A stretch of DNA of 64,000 nt. Source: Asterella californica. Taxonomy: Eukaryota; Streptophyta; Marchantiopsida; Marchantiales; Aytoniaceae. Positions 45,141 through 58,000 of the stretch are shown piece after piece. The notes below the pieces were generated by a model. It was not told where the DNA came from, made no database searches, and saw only the letters and a program-made list of their open reading frames with translations. Both the position numbers and the translations under genes were made by a program. The DNA lies in the NCBI GenBank assembly GCA_036924285.1, contig JAYKYS010000010.1:14359001-14423000 (forward strand), read 5' to 3'. Positions within the stretch are counted from its first letter, which is position 1. Each line of letters starts with the position of its first letter.

Positions 45141-46737
45141 AAAGATCAGACTGGAGCTCAATGGCATGATGAGGTTGATGAGGAGATGGTGTCAGGGTGG
45201 CATGCATCTGTCTTTCTTTGTATGTTGACCATGAACTCTAGTATGGAGGGCCAGGTAGTATCTTTCTCAAGTCAGAGAATAGATGGTGAGTCTCTAGATC
45301 TTGAGGATGGAGATGATGTTCCAGATCAGCGAGATATCCATGACGATGTGATAATAATGGAGTATCTACGTACTGACATGGTGATAGATACAATAAGTGC
45401 CAAGGAGCGAGATCGTGTCCTCCAACGAACGAAGAGATTTTAATGAGAAAGACGACATGTACTTCGAGTGTGGAACAATGAGAGGGTACGGATAGTGTTA
45501 CATCCATACCAGAGGATACAGTTAGTACGACATGCCCATGAAGAGTTGAGACATTTTGGAGTGAAACATACGCATAGCTTACTCCAAGGATAGTATTGGT
45601 GGTGTGATATGCACATCGACGTGCAGCAATTTGTCGCACGATGCGTGGTTTGTGATCGAGTACGAGCATTATTTAACGCTCCTATTCCACAATTACACCT
45701 CTTACCGATTATGGGGTTGGATTACCGTTAGAGCTTGGATTTTACGAGACCCTTATTGTTGATTGCAAGTCATCACCGGTAAGTGTTGATGATGGTGGAG
45801 CACTTCTCCAAGTGGATTGAGTTGGTGACATTATCAGACAAGGCAAGTGAAGAGACAACGTATGTCGAGTGTTGAGTCATTTTGGAGCACCAATTGAAGT
45901 GTTTTTTGGTGAGTTTCAGGCCTTGTGTGATCAGGTGATGATGGATCATTGGATTACATCTCGAGATCATCTTGAGGCGAATGATTTAACAGAGAGGGTT
46001 GTTCAGACGGCGAAGAGAGGATTGCTCAAGTATGGCTTGCAAAAAGACCACTTGAGAGACTGGGATGTGCAGTCATCATGGTTGACTATGGACTACCGAT
46101 TTAACCGGCAAGCGTCTTTGACTTCTTTCTCACCGTATTTTCTATTGTATGATCTAGATCTAGATCTTATTCGACCATTCGTCGTGATTCCGTTGAGATG
46201 CTGAACCTTGACGACACGAATATATGGATGAGAGCATGTTCTCAACGAGCCGAGACATTTCGGAGAATTATGCTTATGACTTTTGAGAACCTAGTGATTG
46301 CTTAGCATAGAGAGGCGTTGTGATATGCGACTATTCGAGGAGGAGTTTATCAGTTATCGATTCATAGGTTTTATCCTTATATCTATCTGCAGTAGACTGC
46401 ACCGTCGTCGTTGGATATGACTTCATGGTACATTATTTTATGAGTGCGTGAGATGTTACCTTCTGGAGTACTCATGTTAGAAGACCGTGATGGTGTTGTT
46501 TGGAAGGACTATGTGTGTAATTGTGCACCATGTCGTCTTCTAAATATCAATGGTATCCTTGATCCAAGCTTTGCGGTTATACGTGCGGGCTTGAGGTATA
46601 TGTTGTCTGGGTCTGCTGGTGGAGCAGTTCGTATGTTGGTGTGTGATGGTTGTTCGAGAGGTTGGCACATGTCGTGTTTGACTCCACCTCTCAGTGTCAT
46701 TCCTACTAGACGGTGTGTTTGCTCTAGTTGTATATAG
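45141..46737 (+). pseudogene. Integrase and PHD relic of the older second-family copy
   Basis: It matches 42830-44459 of the younger copy. The integrase zinc region and core are decayed. About 20 bases equivalent to the TDQGTEF segment, with the second catalytic Asp, are deleted near 45901-45906. The C-terminal frame 46444-46737 keeps most of the PHD finger (MLVCDGCSRGWHMSC), but the first Cys pair is lost and a late Cys is changed. With 33285-35343 it forms one copy. Confidence 0.87.
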
Positions 46738-46996
46738 CAAGGATAGCAGATTAGATCTTTGCATGATATGGATTGCAGACAAGCGATTAACGATGAGACG
46801 GTGTAGCACCCCGCCTCCTGATCCTTGCACCCACGAAGGTGTATAGCACATAGTGGGATATGGGGTTATCTAGAGTTAGAAAGACGATAGTGATACACTT
46901 GTGTATGTGTATAACATCATCCATGTATTATGTATATGTTTGATGTACCTCTGACATCGATGCATGTTGTGCAGCGATGTGTATGCGCACGATAGC

Positions 46997-47270
46997 TGTC
47001 ACGTCAATTTAGCACCTCGGCTAGGTTGACTGAGTGCGTAATGGCTAGTCTCGACAAGACCATTAGTGCCGTTAGGGCGGGTTCTTGGGCTAGCCCCACT
47101 AGGCGTATACCTCGGAGGTAGGGCTTGTAGGCTTTAGTTCTTCGAGTTGAACCTTCAAGCTCCTAGTTATGGTGGATAGTCTTGGTGAGCGCAATTTGGA
47201 TTCTTTGATGCACAGAGTGGATTTTGCTAGACTTTAGTGTTTGTTTAGTGCCGGTTGACATGATGGAGTG
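46997..47270 (+). repeat. Terminal repeat of the older second-family copy
   Basis: It begins TGTCACGTCAA and follows the LTRs at 35344 and 44741 through the GTTAGGGCGG and TTCTTCGAGTTGA blocks. It is clearly more diverged than those two are from each other. Its end is indistinct. Confidence 0.75.
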
Positions 47271-47312
47271 AGAACAGATTGTTTATTATTATGGTACACT
47301 ATTCATACTCGC

Positions 47313-47637
47313 TTTGTCAACACTAAGACAAACCTAAGTCTTGAACTCAAGATTTAGTCTTGATTTAGATGCTTATCTAAACCAGCTCATTTTTTAGTGT
47401 GCTTCGTTCCTTCTCTTGACAACATCCTAAGCATACATAACTAGTCATAGCCATGCACTACCAATACACTTAGACAATTTCAAGAAACAAATTCTTTATT
47501 TTCTTAAAATACAAGTCCAAGCTACAAAGTCCGTCGACTCAAATCTTCTCAAGTTGTTGCTTGTATGGCTCCTCATTTTTCACTCCTCGCTGGAAAGAGA
47601 TGTCTCATCTTGCTAACGCCCATGCTGTCTTGTGATG
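47313..47637 (-). pseudogene. Chromovirus-family 3' end fragment
   Basis: It matches about 7355-7690 of the chromovirus: the untranslated stretch after the integrase stop. No LTR or coding part is attached. It is yet another partial insertion at the edge of the second-family cluster. Confidence 0.75.
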
Positions 47638-48467
47638 TGGATGAGAACTCGTGAAACATGATATCGTTTAAAATATGGGTTCGTGTTTAAAAAAGTAGAA
47701 AGTTGCATTTGAAAAAGAACTAGAAGAATTTTCTTTCCTCTACAAATCATCTTCTGTTTTCATTCACGAATCTATATTCTAATCATGCCAGTGTTACATC
47801 TTGAATCCTGCATACAGTTTACACAAGAGTATTGCATATCATCATTGTTAGTTCATACAGGAGAAAGTGAGAACTACTATTTACTTTGTCATCGGGTTCA
47901 TTTATATTACTTGCAAGAAAAGATGTGACATAAGTGCATGATGGATATTAGAAAAGTGCATGGCATTACATGGAAAGTGGTGTCTTCAGAGGAAGCATAA
48001 CACGCACCTATCCCTCTGACGCAGAAAGAGACAGTATTATGTTTACTTTGGTTGTTTGGCGGCTTTCTCTCGTTATCTTCCGCTTTGCGGGGTTCATGTT
48101 CTTCACGTTTTACTAGTACTACGGTGGAGGTTTCCCACTTGTTCGTGTCATGTATGCTCATTCTGCAGATTTTCCGCGAAAAGAGGGCGACCATCATCTA
48201 TGTAATCTATGTAATATGAAGATCATCTGATTGTCCCCTACTACACATAACAATTGACATGTTACCACGGCAAACGCTCTATGCTTCATCGTTCGACTGA
48301 AATCATCCTGAAAAGCCAAGTCTTAAAGATCATCGTCAGTAGCTCACACTTTCAATGTTTGTGCAAGACTCTTGCAGTGATTCCTCTGTCCGTTAACAAA
48401 CTGACCGCACTCGAATCTGTCGCTCTTCGGAGCTGTAGCTTCGTGTGTGTGTGTGTGTGTTTTGCGA
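47638..48467. other. Intergenic stretch with GT microsatellite
   Basis: No gene is supported. A GT dinucleotide run lies at 48443-48460, immediately before the duplicated block A. The open frames on either strand are short and unlike any family I know. Confidence 0.5.
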
Positions 48468-49537
48468 GCACAAGATGTGAAATTCGTTTGTTGGATTTGC
48501 GTGTTTTCTCGTTGGTGGTGCCAGAGAACGGGAGTAAGGAGTTTGCCCTAAACTGCTCTTTGGAAGTTGCCTACTCCCAGACGACTCTCGTTGTGATTCG
48601 GTTCCAGGACTAGAAGTCCGTATTGGTTTATTGAGACGGGCGTCGTCAACCAGCTACTGTAGCTTTTCATTGGAGGGTTTTGGACTTTGGGCCAAGCGAA
48701 GCGGGGCGGGGCCATAGAGAAATCGATAGATAAGACCGTGAAGGAGGAAAGTTTGGGGCTCAACATTATGTGGGAAAAATCTCGAACATTGTCGATATGA
48801 ATCAGCGTAGGCGAGACAGGTTTTGTGCCAGGATTCGCGTTTAAGTAAGCACGAAAGTACCGAGGCTCATTTCTAATTTAGAGAATTCTACGGTATGAGA
48901 TATTGCATGTCAAAAACTCGCATGCGACGTGCCCCATTTGATATGGAGATGCTATAAGATGCCGAAAACTAGGCCTAATGCAATCGTCGACGAGTGAGGG
49001 GAGTAAGTTTAGTAGTTCGGTCATTTTGTGCATTCTAGAGAAGCGACGAAGAATGGACAGGAGATGCAAAGCATGGAAACTTAGAAACTCAACTGAGATA
49101 TGGCGTCCTAACAGGCACGCACTGAACAACGACAACTCTCCCGTTGGCAGAGTGGAATTGTCTGCACCGGAAACCAATTCTAACTTTCCAGGTCAGTTGT
49201 AACATCCTAAACAATACAAAAACTTTGCCAACGTTCGTGTGCGTCAGAAAAGCTCCTGCAGGGCAGTGGACAACATTTATCTGCTATCATTGCGGTACTG
49301 CACAGCAGCTTTCCAAAAGGCTACAACTGAAATCTAAGTTCCACTGGAGATGGAGAAATTTTCGAGTGCATAGGCGCTGATTTCCGTACTTGGATAGGAC
49401 GATGCGGTGTTATCTTCGAGATCTCAGCGTGTTGCTTGTGGCTACGAGTTAAATTTTCACTCTGAGTACATCACAAATAGACTTGAGAGTTCATCGATAA
49501 ACGAGCAAATGCATGCTCAAGTATCCAAGGCAGAAAT
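48468..49537. repeat. 1-kb direct duplication, block A
   Basis: It matches 50924-51940 from GCACAAGATG to GGCAGAA with several indels and scattered substitutions. It is noncoding. Sub-blocks such as AGAACGGGAGTAAGGAG, TTCGTTTGTTG and ACGAGCAAATGCA occur in the same order in both. It has no LTR-type ends or target duplication, so segmental duplication is more likely than a mobile element. Confidence 0.85.
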
Positions 49538-50923
49538 CGTAAAAGACGCGGAGTAAAACCGTCATATCCAGTGGGTCAGACTTGGTCCAACATGAAAACT
49601 GGAGCTTCACGGAATCTGCCGCAGAACTTGCTGCATTGTGCCGAGAAACGCACAAGAGTGACGATTTGAACACAGCACAATGAGAAATGAGATCCGCATA
49701 TATCTGCAGTGTGTAACTGCGTTGGGCCTCTTAATTGATTCCCATTCGAATCTCAACTTCTAGTGTTCCTTGGACTTCCTTCAGGTGGAACGCTCCTGAC
49801 AGTCTTCTGGAGCTTTCGTACGTTTCAGCGTCCCTTCTTCGCTGTCACGCGGTAGTCTTTGAAGTTTGAACGTGACGAAGAGGAAGAAGTGGCGGGCGAA
49901 GAAAAAATGGTGGTTGGTCAGTCCATCGGGGCGAGGGTTGGGTTCCATTCTGGCGGCATCAGCGGGAGGAAGGATACGTGTTTCTCTCTTGGGCAGCTTG
50001 GATTTCTTCGGTGGTTCGGGTCAGATTGTCCCTGCCAGTTCAGGTACGCGTTGCTTTCTTCCTTTTCTTCTCCTTCTCTCCTAATTCAATCCTCATACCT
50101 TTTCTTCTTCTTCTGCTTCTTTTTCGTGGCACTCCGACTAAGGTTTGCCCTGGCCAGTCCAGGCTTTCGTCAGTTTGTCTTTTGAATTCGTCCTATCAAT
50201 TGTGGTGTGGTGGCCGCAGCAGCTCCGTCCTTATCTTCTTCGTCATCTTCTTCGTTGTTGTTTCTGCAGCTGTGGGTGTGGTGGGTTGATACTTGTGTAT
50301 TCGTGGTGCGTGCTTCCTGGTGGATGCAGTGATCGATTGTAGTGGCAGTCCTCGGAGGGGGCTCCGAGTGGCCAGTTCGAGGCCGCCTGAGGGGCGCCAT
50401 TCATCTTCTCATCGATCAGAACACCACCCGAGAGAGAGAGAACTCCGACCCATCATCAGCCTACCTCGCATCAACATGGTTTGCCCAACGATCCCGCCCT
50501 CGGCTTCCAACTCCTCAACGGGAGTTTCATCGGGAAGCCTTCAGAACGCCAACCGATAGGTCTAGTCTCGAAACACCTCTATCAACGACCAACTTCTCCA
50601 TTCCTTCAACTTATGGCTCTATTGTTGATCAGATCAAATTTCACATCTGCTGCCACTGTTGGAGCTCCTCTGCTCCTCCTGTCCTTCAGCTGCACTATTT
50701 CTCCAGTCTCTCCCAAGGTCCCACTTCCATTGGCTCTTCTCCCACCAATTCAGCTTTGGCTCAACAAACAGTGTTTTTGGTACCTTAATAAGGTCATAAC
50801 GGGATTTACTTCTGAGGGTTTTTCTCGACTTGATCTATTACCTAGTACTGTTGCTTGCTGCATGTCCGTGCCTGCTCTCAGTGTTCCCAGGCCTACAGAA
50901 CAGTAACCTTGTGGCTGAAAATT
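49538..50923. other. Spacer between the duplicated blocks
   Basis: About 1.4 kb of unique sequence with T- and CT-rich tracts. Overlapping open frames (for example 50481-50906) have plausible composition but no recognisable domain and no support from splice structure. It could be the upstream untranslated part of a gene lost by the duplication, or of the CEP131-like gene itself. Confidence 0.4.
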
Positions 50924-51940
50924 GCACAAGATGGGAAATTCGTTTGTTGCATTTGCGTGTTTTCTCGTGCTAGAGAACGGGAGTAAGGAGTTTGCCCTAC
51001 ACTGCTCTTGACCTACTCCCAAACGACTCTCAGTAAGATTCAGTTCTACAACTTGAAGTCGTTTTGGTTGATTGAGATCGCGTCGTCCACCAGCTACTTT
51101 AGTTTTTCCTTTGGGGGTGTTGGACCTTTGGCACAAGCGGGGCGGGGCGATAGAGCAATTTATTAGATAAGACCGTGAAGGAAGAAAGTTTGGGCCCAAC
51201 ATTACGGGGGAAAAATCTCGGACATCGTTTATATCGAATTAGCGTAGACGAGAAAGGTTTTATGTGAGGATTCGAGTTTAAGGCTCATATCTAATGTAGA
51301 GAGTTCTGTGGCGGTATAAGATATTGCAGGTCATAAACTCGCATGCCACGTGCCTCTAGGTGACATGGAGATGCAAGCAGCTACAGGAAACTGTGATGCA
51401 ATGGTCGACGAGTGAGGGGAGGAAGTATAGTAGTTCGGTCATTTCTAGAGAAGCGACGAAGATGGATAGCAAATGCAAAGCATGGAAACTTAGAAACTCA
51501 ACTGAGATATGGCGTCCTAACAAGCACGCACTGAACAACAACAACTCTCCCGTTGGCAGAGGGAAATTGTCTGCATCGGACACCAATTTTAACTTTCCAG
51601 GTCAGTTGTAACATCCTAAACAATACACAAACTTTGCCAACGTTCGAGTGCGACAAAAAGCTCTTGGCAATAGACAGCAATTATCGACCATCATTGCAGT
51701 ACTGCACAGCAGCTCTTTTCAAAAGGCTACAACTGGTTCCACTGGAGATAGGATATCCATACTTGATTCACATTTCATTTGGATAGGACTGACGCGGTGT
51801 TATCTTCGAGATCTCAGCGTGTTGCTTGTGGTCATGAGTTTGCAAATTTTCACTCCGAGTACATCACAAATAGACTTGAGAAGTTGAGAGTTTGTCGATA
51901 AACGAGCAAATGCAGCATGCTCAAGTATCTAGGCAGAATC
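50924..51940. repeat. 1-kb direct duplication, block B (upstream of the CEP131-like gene)
   Basis: Second copy of block A. It ends about 130 bases before the start codon of the CEP131-like gene, so it probably contains that gene's promoter and 5' untranslated region. Confidence 0.85.
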
Positions 51941-52069
51941 ACTTATCTAGCACGAGGCGGGAGCAGTTTATTGAGGTAGTAAGTACACGATCGCGTAATA
52001 TCCGAGCTGCTTAAGTTTTTGTCAAACTTCTTGCTGATAAATGTGCAATAACTCTACATTGCTACAGCT

Positions 52070-55000
52070 ATGACGAGAGATAACAGGAAGTCACTGCAGG
52101 CGAAATGGAACTCAAGCACCACTTCTTTCCAGCACACGTCAAATGTTGGGAGTACAAGTTCCTCGCCGATTTTGCGATGCAGGACCGTCTCACCAGATCT
52201 GTGCAGAGCCCGTTCAGTTAACAGAGTGAAAATCTCTGAAAGTGTTCCCCAACCTCAGGGCAAGAGTAATATTACCAATCCAGAGAATGCTGAAGTAGTA
52301 GAATATGTGTTGTGTGCCAGTCCAGAGCCAAAATCCTCGACTGACACGATAATGACACAGGAGAACATTGCGCCTCTCAATATTTGGGTTGATAATCATC
52401 AACGACCTCGGCATAGCATAACCTCAAGTTGGACAGCCCTGGTAAGAGTGCAAGTTAATCTGTAAGCGAATCATGTCTCCCTCCACGTTCAAGAATTTTG
52501 TTGGGTATGTTATGCTCTACGTCAAGGTCTACTTAATAGTTGAGCTGATAGTTAAGCTGGTGGATATGATTTATCCAAGGAACCATGCTCTCAAGGTCCA
52601 CAAAGCTCATCGAGATAGTGCAATTCTTTATGAAGAGAAAGGATAACAAGAGTTGAGTTTACGTTACCAGTGAACGCAAGAATTGTACGGAAGTCACTGA
52701 TACAACGAAAGCATACAAAGAAGTCTCACCGTTAGTAAAAGTACATAAAGGACGAATTGTTTCTGACACATGCACTTCATGCTTGCAGGCCTCTCAGAAG
52801 AGAGTGGTTGGCAGATCAGCATCGGTTTCTCCGCAAATGTGGCAAGAGAAAAAGTCCGTGACGACAAATACAACTGAGGGGAGCGTAGTTGCTTGTAAAC
52901 AGGGGAAATCACCACATGGAGCTGGCCCACTGAGAATTACAAAGAAACAAGAGAATGATGCGAAAAATAAATGTTTCCCTCAGTCTTTGGATGTCTTTTT
53001 CGCACCAAGTGTTCCTTTGCCTTATTCTACACGGCTGCAGAGAACTATAGGAGGAAAAGGAGTCCCACCCTCTCCAGTAGATCAGACGCTACTTCCATTA
53101 CGCCAAGACCCGGAAGATATACAAAATGAGTTGGTGCTTTGCTCATCTAGGGCTTTTTCAAATAAGATTTCCTGCAAGAAGGAGACCTCTCCATGTGTTG
53201 TGGATACAGCACACCTAAATCAAGATGCCTTGACAGGTTCATCTCTCAGGAGCGCAGAGCAATGCGTTATGATGAGAATGAATATGGCTTTTGAGCCAGG
53301 GGTCAAACCGTCTACGCCCTGCAAATCTTACCATCTGGAACCAGCTTGGAGTTCGACAACTCTCAGAGAACCAGTGAAGAAGGAAATGATCCCGAGTGAA
53401 GTTGCCAAGCATACGACACAACCAGAAAGGCATCAAGCAAACATGGTGTCACATGAGCCCGAGGATGAATTAAGGGTTCAAAGTTGCAATCATGACTTGC
53501 AGACGGTTGATGCGATGTTCTCTTCAAACGCGAGTGAAACACTAAAGTCAACAGACAATGCGTGTGAGATGAGGGCAACTGAATTAAACTGCGAGGCAGC
53601 CGACGAGCATCCATCTACCGCATGCGAGACGACTGAAGAAAATTTTGCGGTGATAGAAGCTCAAGTTTCACCACGCGGAAGACGATGGCCCAAGCTACAA
53701 CCTTCCATCTCTGACAGGAGCCACATTGTAAAACTCGCAACATCCTTAACAGCAAGCAGTAGTAAGTGTCCTCCGGAAGAGGGTGCATCAAAGAGTGTTG
53801 GTTGTCAGAAGAGTGCAGTCAACAGTACAAGGAAGGTTCACGGTGAAGTTGCTCTCCCATATTCAAAAGGAGTGGTTGGGACTTCCCAAGATGAAGATTC
53901 GTGCTCGTTAAGAGCAACTGATCAAAGGACAGAAAAGAGTAGGGATGGACTTCCCTCAAGAGATTCACCAACGACAGACACCAACTCGAATAATGGTGTT
54001 CTTTGTATAAGGAGTGAAAAGCCCCCTGAAAAGGCTGTGGTTCGAAGCTCAGACAAGTTGAGTGAGGATATCTTACCCGCCTTTTCGTCAAAAACAGACT
54101 TTGAGTCAAAAGCTGGTGTTTTCAGTTCGAAGAGCAAACGGTCTCTGAAAAGGGCAACCCTTGCCATAATAGAGAAGAAGAGAAGGGACGAAAATTCACA
54201 ATGGTTTACACCAGGTGAAACCGAGTTCAAACCAACCGATGCCCGTGACAAAATCTTGAGCAAAGCAGAAGCAACGTCCACTGAAGTTCTGAAGAATAGA
54301 GAGATGGAGCAAAATGAGGAGAGTGACAGTAGCCCACAAAGATCATTAAAGATGAAAAGAATGACCATATCAGGACCAGCTGATGCTTTTCGGGAGATTA
54401 GAGTAGATCGTACCGGACGACCACTTGATTTATCAAGTATGGAATCCGCTTCTCCTGATTCACACATGTCTTCCACTGGTGGTCCTCATCTTGAAGCAGC
54501 CAACGTCTTGCGATCATCTACCCAACAAAGGGATTCGACGTGCAACCTCCAGGTTTTGGAGCCATCAGAACAAGCAGCAGGTTGCTTTAATCTGCAAGAT
54601 TTAGGTACAATGGATAATTTAATAGAACATTCAGGTAGCGTGGTGAGACTTGGTGATGATAGAGTAAGTAACAGCCCTTCACCCGGCATCTGTAACAACA
54701 TACGCCCTCGAAGTCCATCAGAAGTCATTTCTCAGGAGGAGGAAAGATTAAGTTCTGATGGCATTTCAAAGATGTGGAGCAGTCCTCTTCACCAAGAGGC
54801 TGAGTCAGCAGATCGTGCCTCTCTATCCTCCGAGAAGTTTAGCAGTATCCTCTCTTACTTGGGACACGTGGAAGAATCGAACTTGCAAGACAACTTCAAG
54901 TTCCTACGGAAACGAGATCTCGTACAAGAAGGGACTTCCGTCAGTCTTAAGGGTAGTCAATCTCCTTGCACAGTTCTGGAGCACGAAGATAGTGTTTCTT

Positions 55001-58000
55001 TGGCAAACTCTACCTTGACTACCTCCCTCACCAACATTTCTAGCACTCAATCAAGAGATGGAGACGTAGGCGTAAGCCCAGCCACCTCATTATTTGAAGG
55101 CGTTCGGAAGAAAATGCAGGAATTCAGATCCAAAATTGCCGCAAAGGAGTCCCAAAACGCGGAGCTCCTTCGAGATATAGGGAGACTCACGACCGACAAA
55201 GAGCAAGCCTTGTCACTGTAAGTATATCGTTAGAGTCTACTTCTGCACAGAATAATTTCTGCGTCACTGAGAGACGACTGTAGACAGCATTGATTTCTCT
55301 GATTTGTCCATTGTGTAATTATCAACATTATGACCTTACTAACAATTATTGGAAATGTGCAAAAACTTGTTGATTTGAGTTTGGTCTTTCGCGGTCGTTA
55401 TATGCACCTAGTTGAGAATGTCTCCTCATGTACAACCAATCTGATAAAACTTGTGACCTCTTTAGCATGATTATTTTCTGTTTCTTTATTCCAAGAGCTC
55501 GAGTTTCTACTTTTCCAACAGAGAACGAGATAGATTTGGCCGAGAGTTGGAAGTCAGAGCTGCAGAATACAAAGCAGCTATTCAGCACCATCTCGATCTA
55601 AATGAGAAGATGGTTAAGGATAAAGAATCTCTCTCTGAGAAGTGCTGTAACCTTGCTGGAATTCTCAGCACAGTAGAATCAAAGGTTCATTGCACACCAT
55701 CGAACATGCTTCTTAGTCTAGTCATTAAATTAAGATCATAAAAGATTTTTTCTTCACATGTACATTTGTAATTTCTTCCACTGCTGTTTAAAGAACGGAA
55801 ATGATATTCGTCCAATTTACATACATAAGTACAAAAGTTTCTTAATGTAAATAAGTAGCAAGGAACTCTTATGTAATATCCGAGAAGTAAGTGAAACGCA
55901 AAAGTTATCTGTAAGAACTTCTTTCACTTACTTTTCTGATGAATGCAGTATGAAGACAAAATGAAAGTATTGAAAGAACAGTTTGCTCAAGAGCTGAAAA
56001 AGGTACTGCCAGAAAATTCCTCACAGCTTCAGATTAGTGGCTGAAACTATTAGATGTTTGTATATCAAAGGGTTCTACATGCATGTGATGACTTTAGGTT
56101 TACCAAGTAATACCAACCGCTTCTGAAATCGGTACAGATGATCACATTATTATTCTAAAGGTTGAAGATTTATACTTACGACAATTTCGTCGCTGCTCAT
56201 ATAATGCGGTAGCTAAACTTGTGCAGCAAAAGGAGATTTGGATTGCAGGAGAAAAACCTCGAAGAGAAGCATGGAAAGAGAAGAAAATTAAAGAAATTAA
56301 AGAGCTAACGATCAAGGGTTTAGAGCCTCACATTGACGGCCTCAACGAAGTACGGTCAAGTTAATCTCTTAACCCAATGCATCTGTTCTACTACATCATA
56401 CAAGTTCGTCTAATGTTACACCAGTTGTGAGAAGATGTCTCATTAAGCAAACTACTCAACTTCCTAGGTTTATCCAGTTCAAGTAGATGTTTCTATTTTC
56501 TTTGTATGACAAGGAAAATTTGACCTATTGTGAATTGCGCCACAACACGCTTAATCGACAAACCTCTTGCAGAAGCACAGACAAGAAAGCAAGAGACTGG
56601 AGATGAGATTTGCGGATGAAACGCAAAAGAAGTTAGAAGTCCAGTCACTCCAACATCGACAAGAGATGTGTGAGCTTCGAAGTCGACTTCTGAAGGTGAT
56701 CATTCTTCATTGTAATCGTGAATTCTAAAGGAGACAGTAATCTGGAAGTTGGAGGAAAGATTTTTGCTAAGTTTCTGTTGATAATGGCTTTCTTTTAGGA
56801 GCGAGATGAAATTGTGGAGAAGGAGAGATTGGCCGTTTTAACGAGATTGAATGATGTGGCTGAGAAGTATGTTGGCCCACCCATCTTTGTGATCTAATGG
56901 TTTAGCTCTAACCGTCCTACAAATGACGAACTTCAACGTGGTATTATATGTACGTCGTTACTATCAGAAAGCCTTCGGTGTCTCAGCTGTAGCCTCGTAA
57001 ACCACTATCCCACATGACAGTACTAAGTATAACACTTTCAGCAGTCGGCTAACAAGGGGCTGTCCGCAATAATACTCGCATGCTTCATAATTAGCACTTC
57101 TGATGTTCTCGTTGTAAACTACCTTTATCAGGTATGAACACCAGGCGATGGAGCTCCGCAGAAAAGTTTCTGGTGACATGGCAGCGGAGTTAGAAAAGGT
57201 AGAAGAAGCCAGGCGTAGGGATAAGCAAGTTGCTCACGATGTGCTTTCAAGAGCCCGGGAGGAATGGAACAACAGGTGCGCACCCTTCTAGACCCTTACC
57301 CATAAGTGTGGTTAAGAAGACAAAATCGTGATTAACAGTAATGCTGAACACTCCGTTCTGTCAAAGGGTAGGAGCTCCTGGCTGCAGAAAGCCCCAAGGT
57401 GAATTCCCACGTTTTATCAGATAAAGGAGAAAAACCCTTCAATTCTAATGTACACATAGAAAACCTTATATGAAATTTGCAGTAATACTAATATAGATTA
57501 AAAAGACTCCAACCTATCAGTAATTCTCATTACTCTAACCAATTTACAAGAACCATTGAGTTAACTGAACTGAACTGAACTTGACCAACTGAAATCCGAT
57601 ACGCTGTATACTGAATAGGTAACAGGGGAGTTAAATGAGGTTGGAGGATAAACAATGATTAACATGAATAACAATATCTAGGCTATAACATTCAGTACAT
57701 GTTCATTGATACAAAATATGGATAAGTTTGTAGATGAAACAACCTAACTACACAAGATAATCAGAGCCGGGATAATGGATAATTGATTATGTGAAGCTCA
57801 GGCTGCGCAATGTCTATGTCACAAGATCTTCCGAACCTGACTGATATAGAAATATAGTATGGAATTACAGGGAAGCAGCCTTGAAGAATACACTTGAGAA
57901 ACATATACAACATGCTGTAGCTGAAAAGGATACCGAAATACTTTCTCTGCGATCAGAGCTTGAAAGTTTAAAAAATGACTGGCAGAAGAACTTTGACGAA

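Noticed and set aside
47907..48197. 96-residue minus-strand frame
   Set aside because: No homology I recognise, no neighbouring exon, and AT-rich flanks; treated as chance.
50481..50906. 141-residue open frame in the spacer between the duplicated blocks
   Set aside because: No recognisable domain, overlapped by other frames of similar length, no splice or promoter evidence. It could be part of an unknown gene, but I cannot support it.
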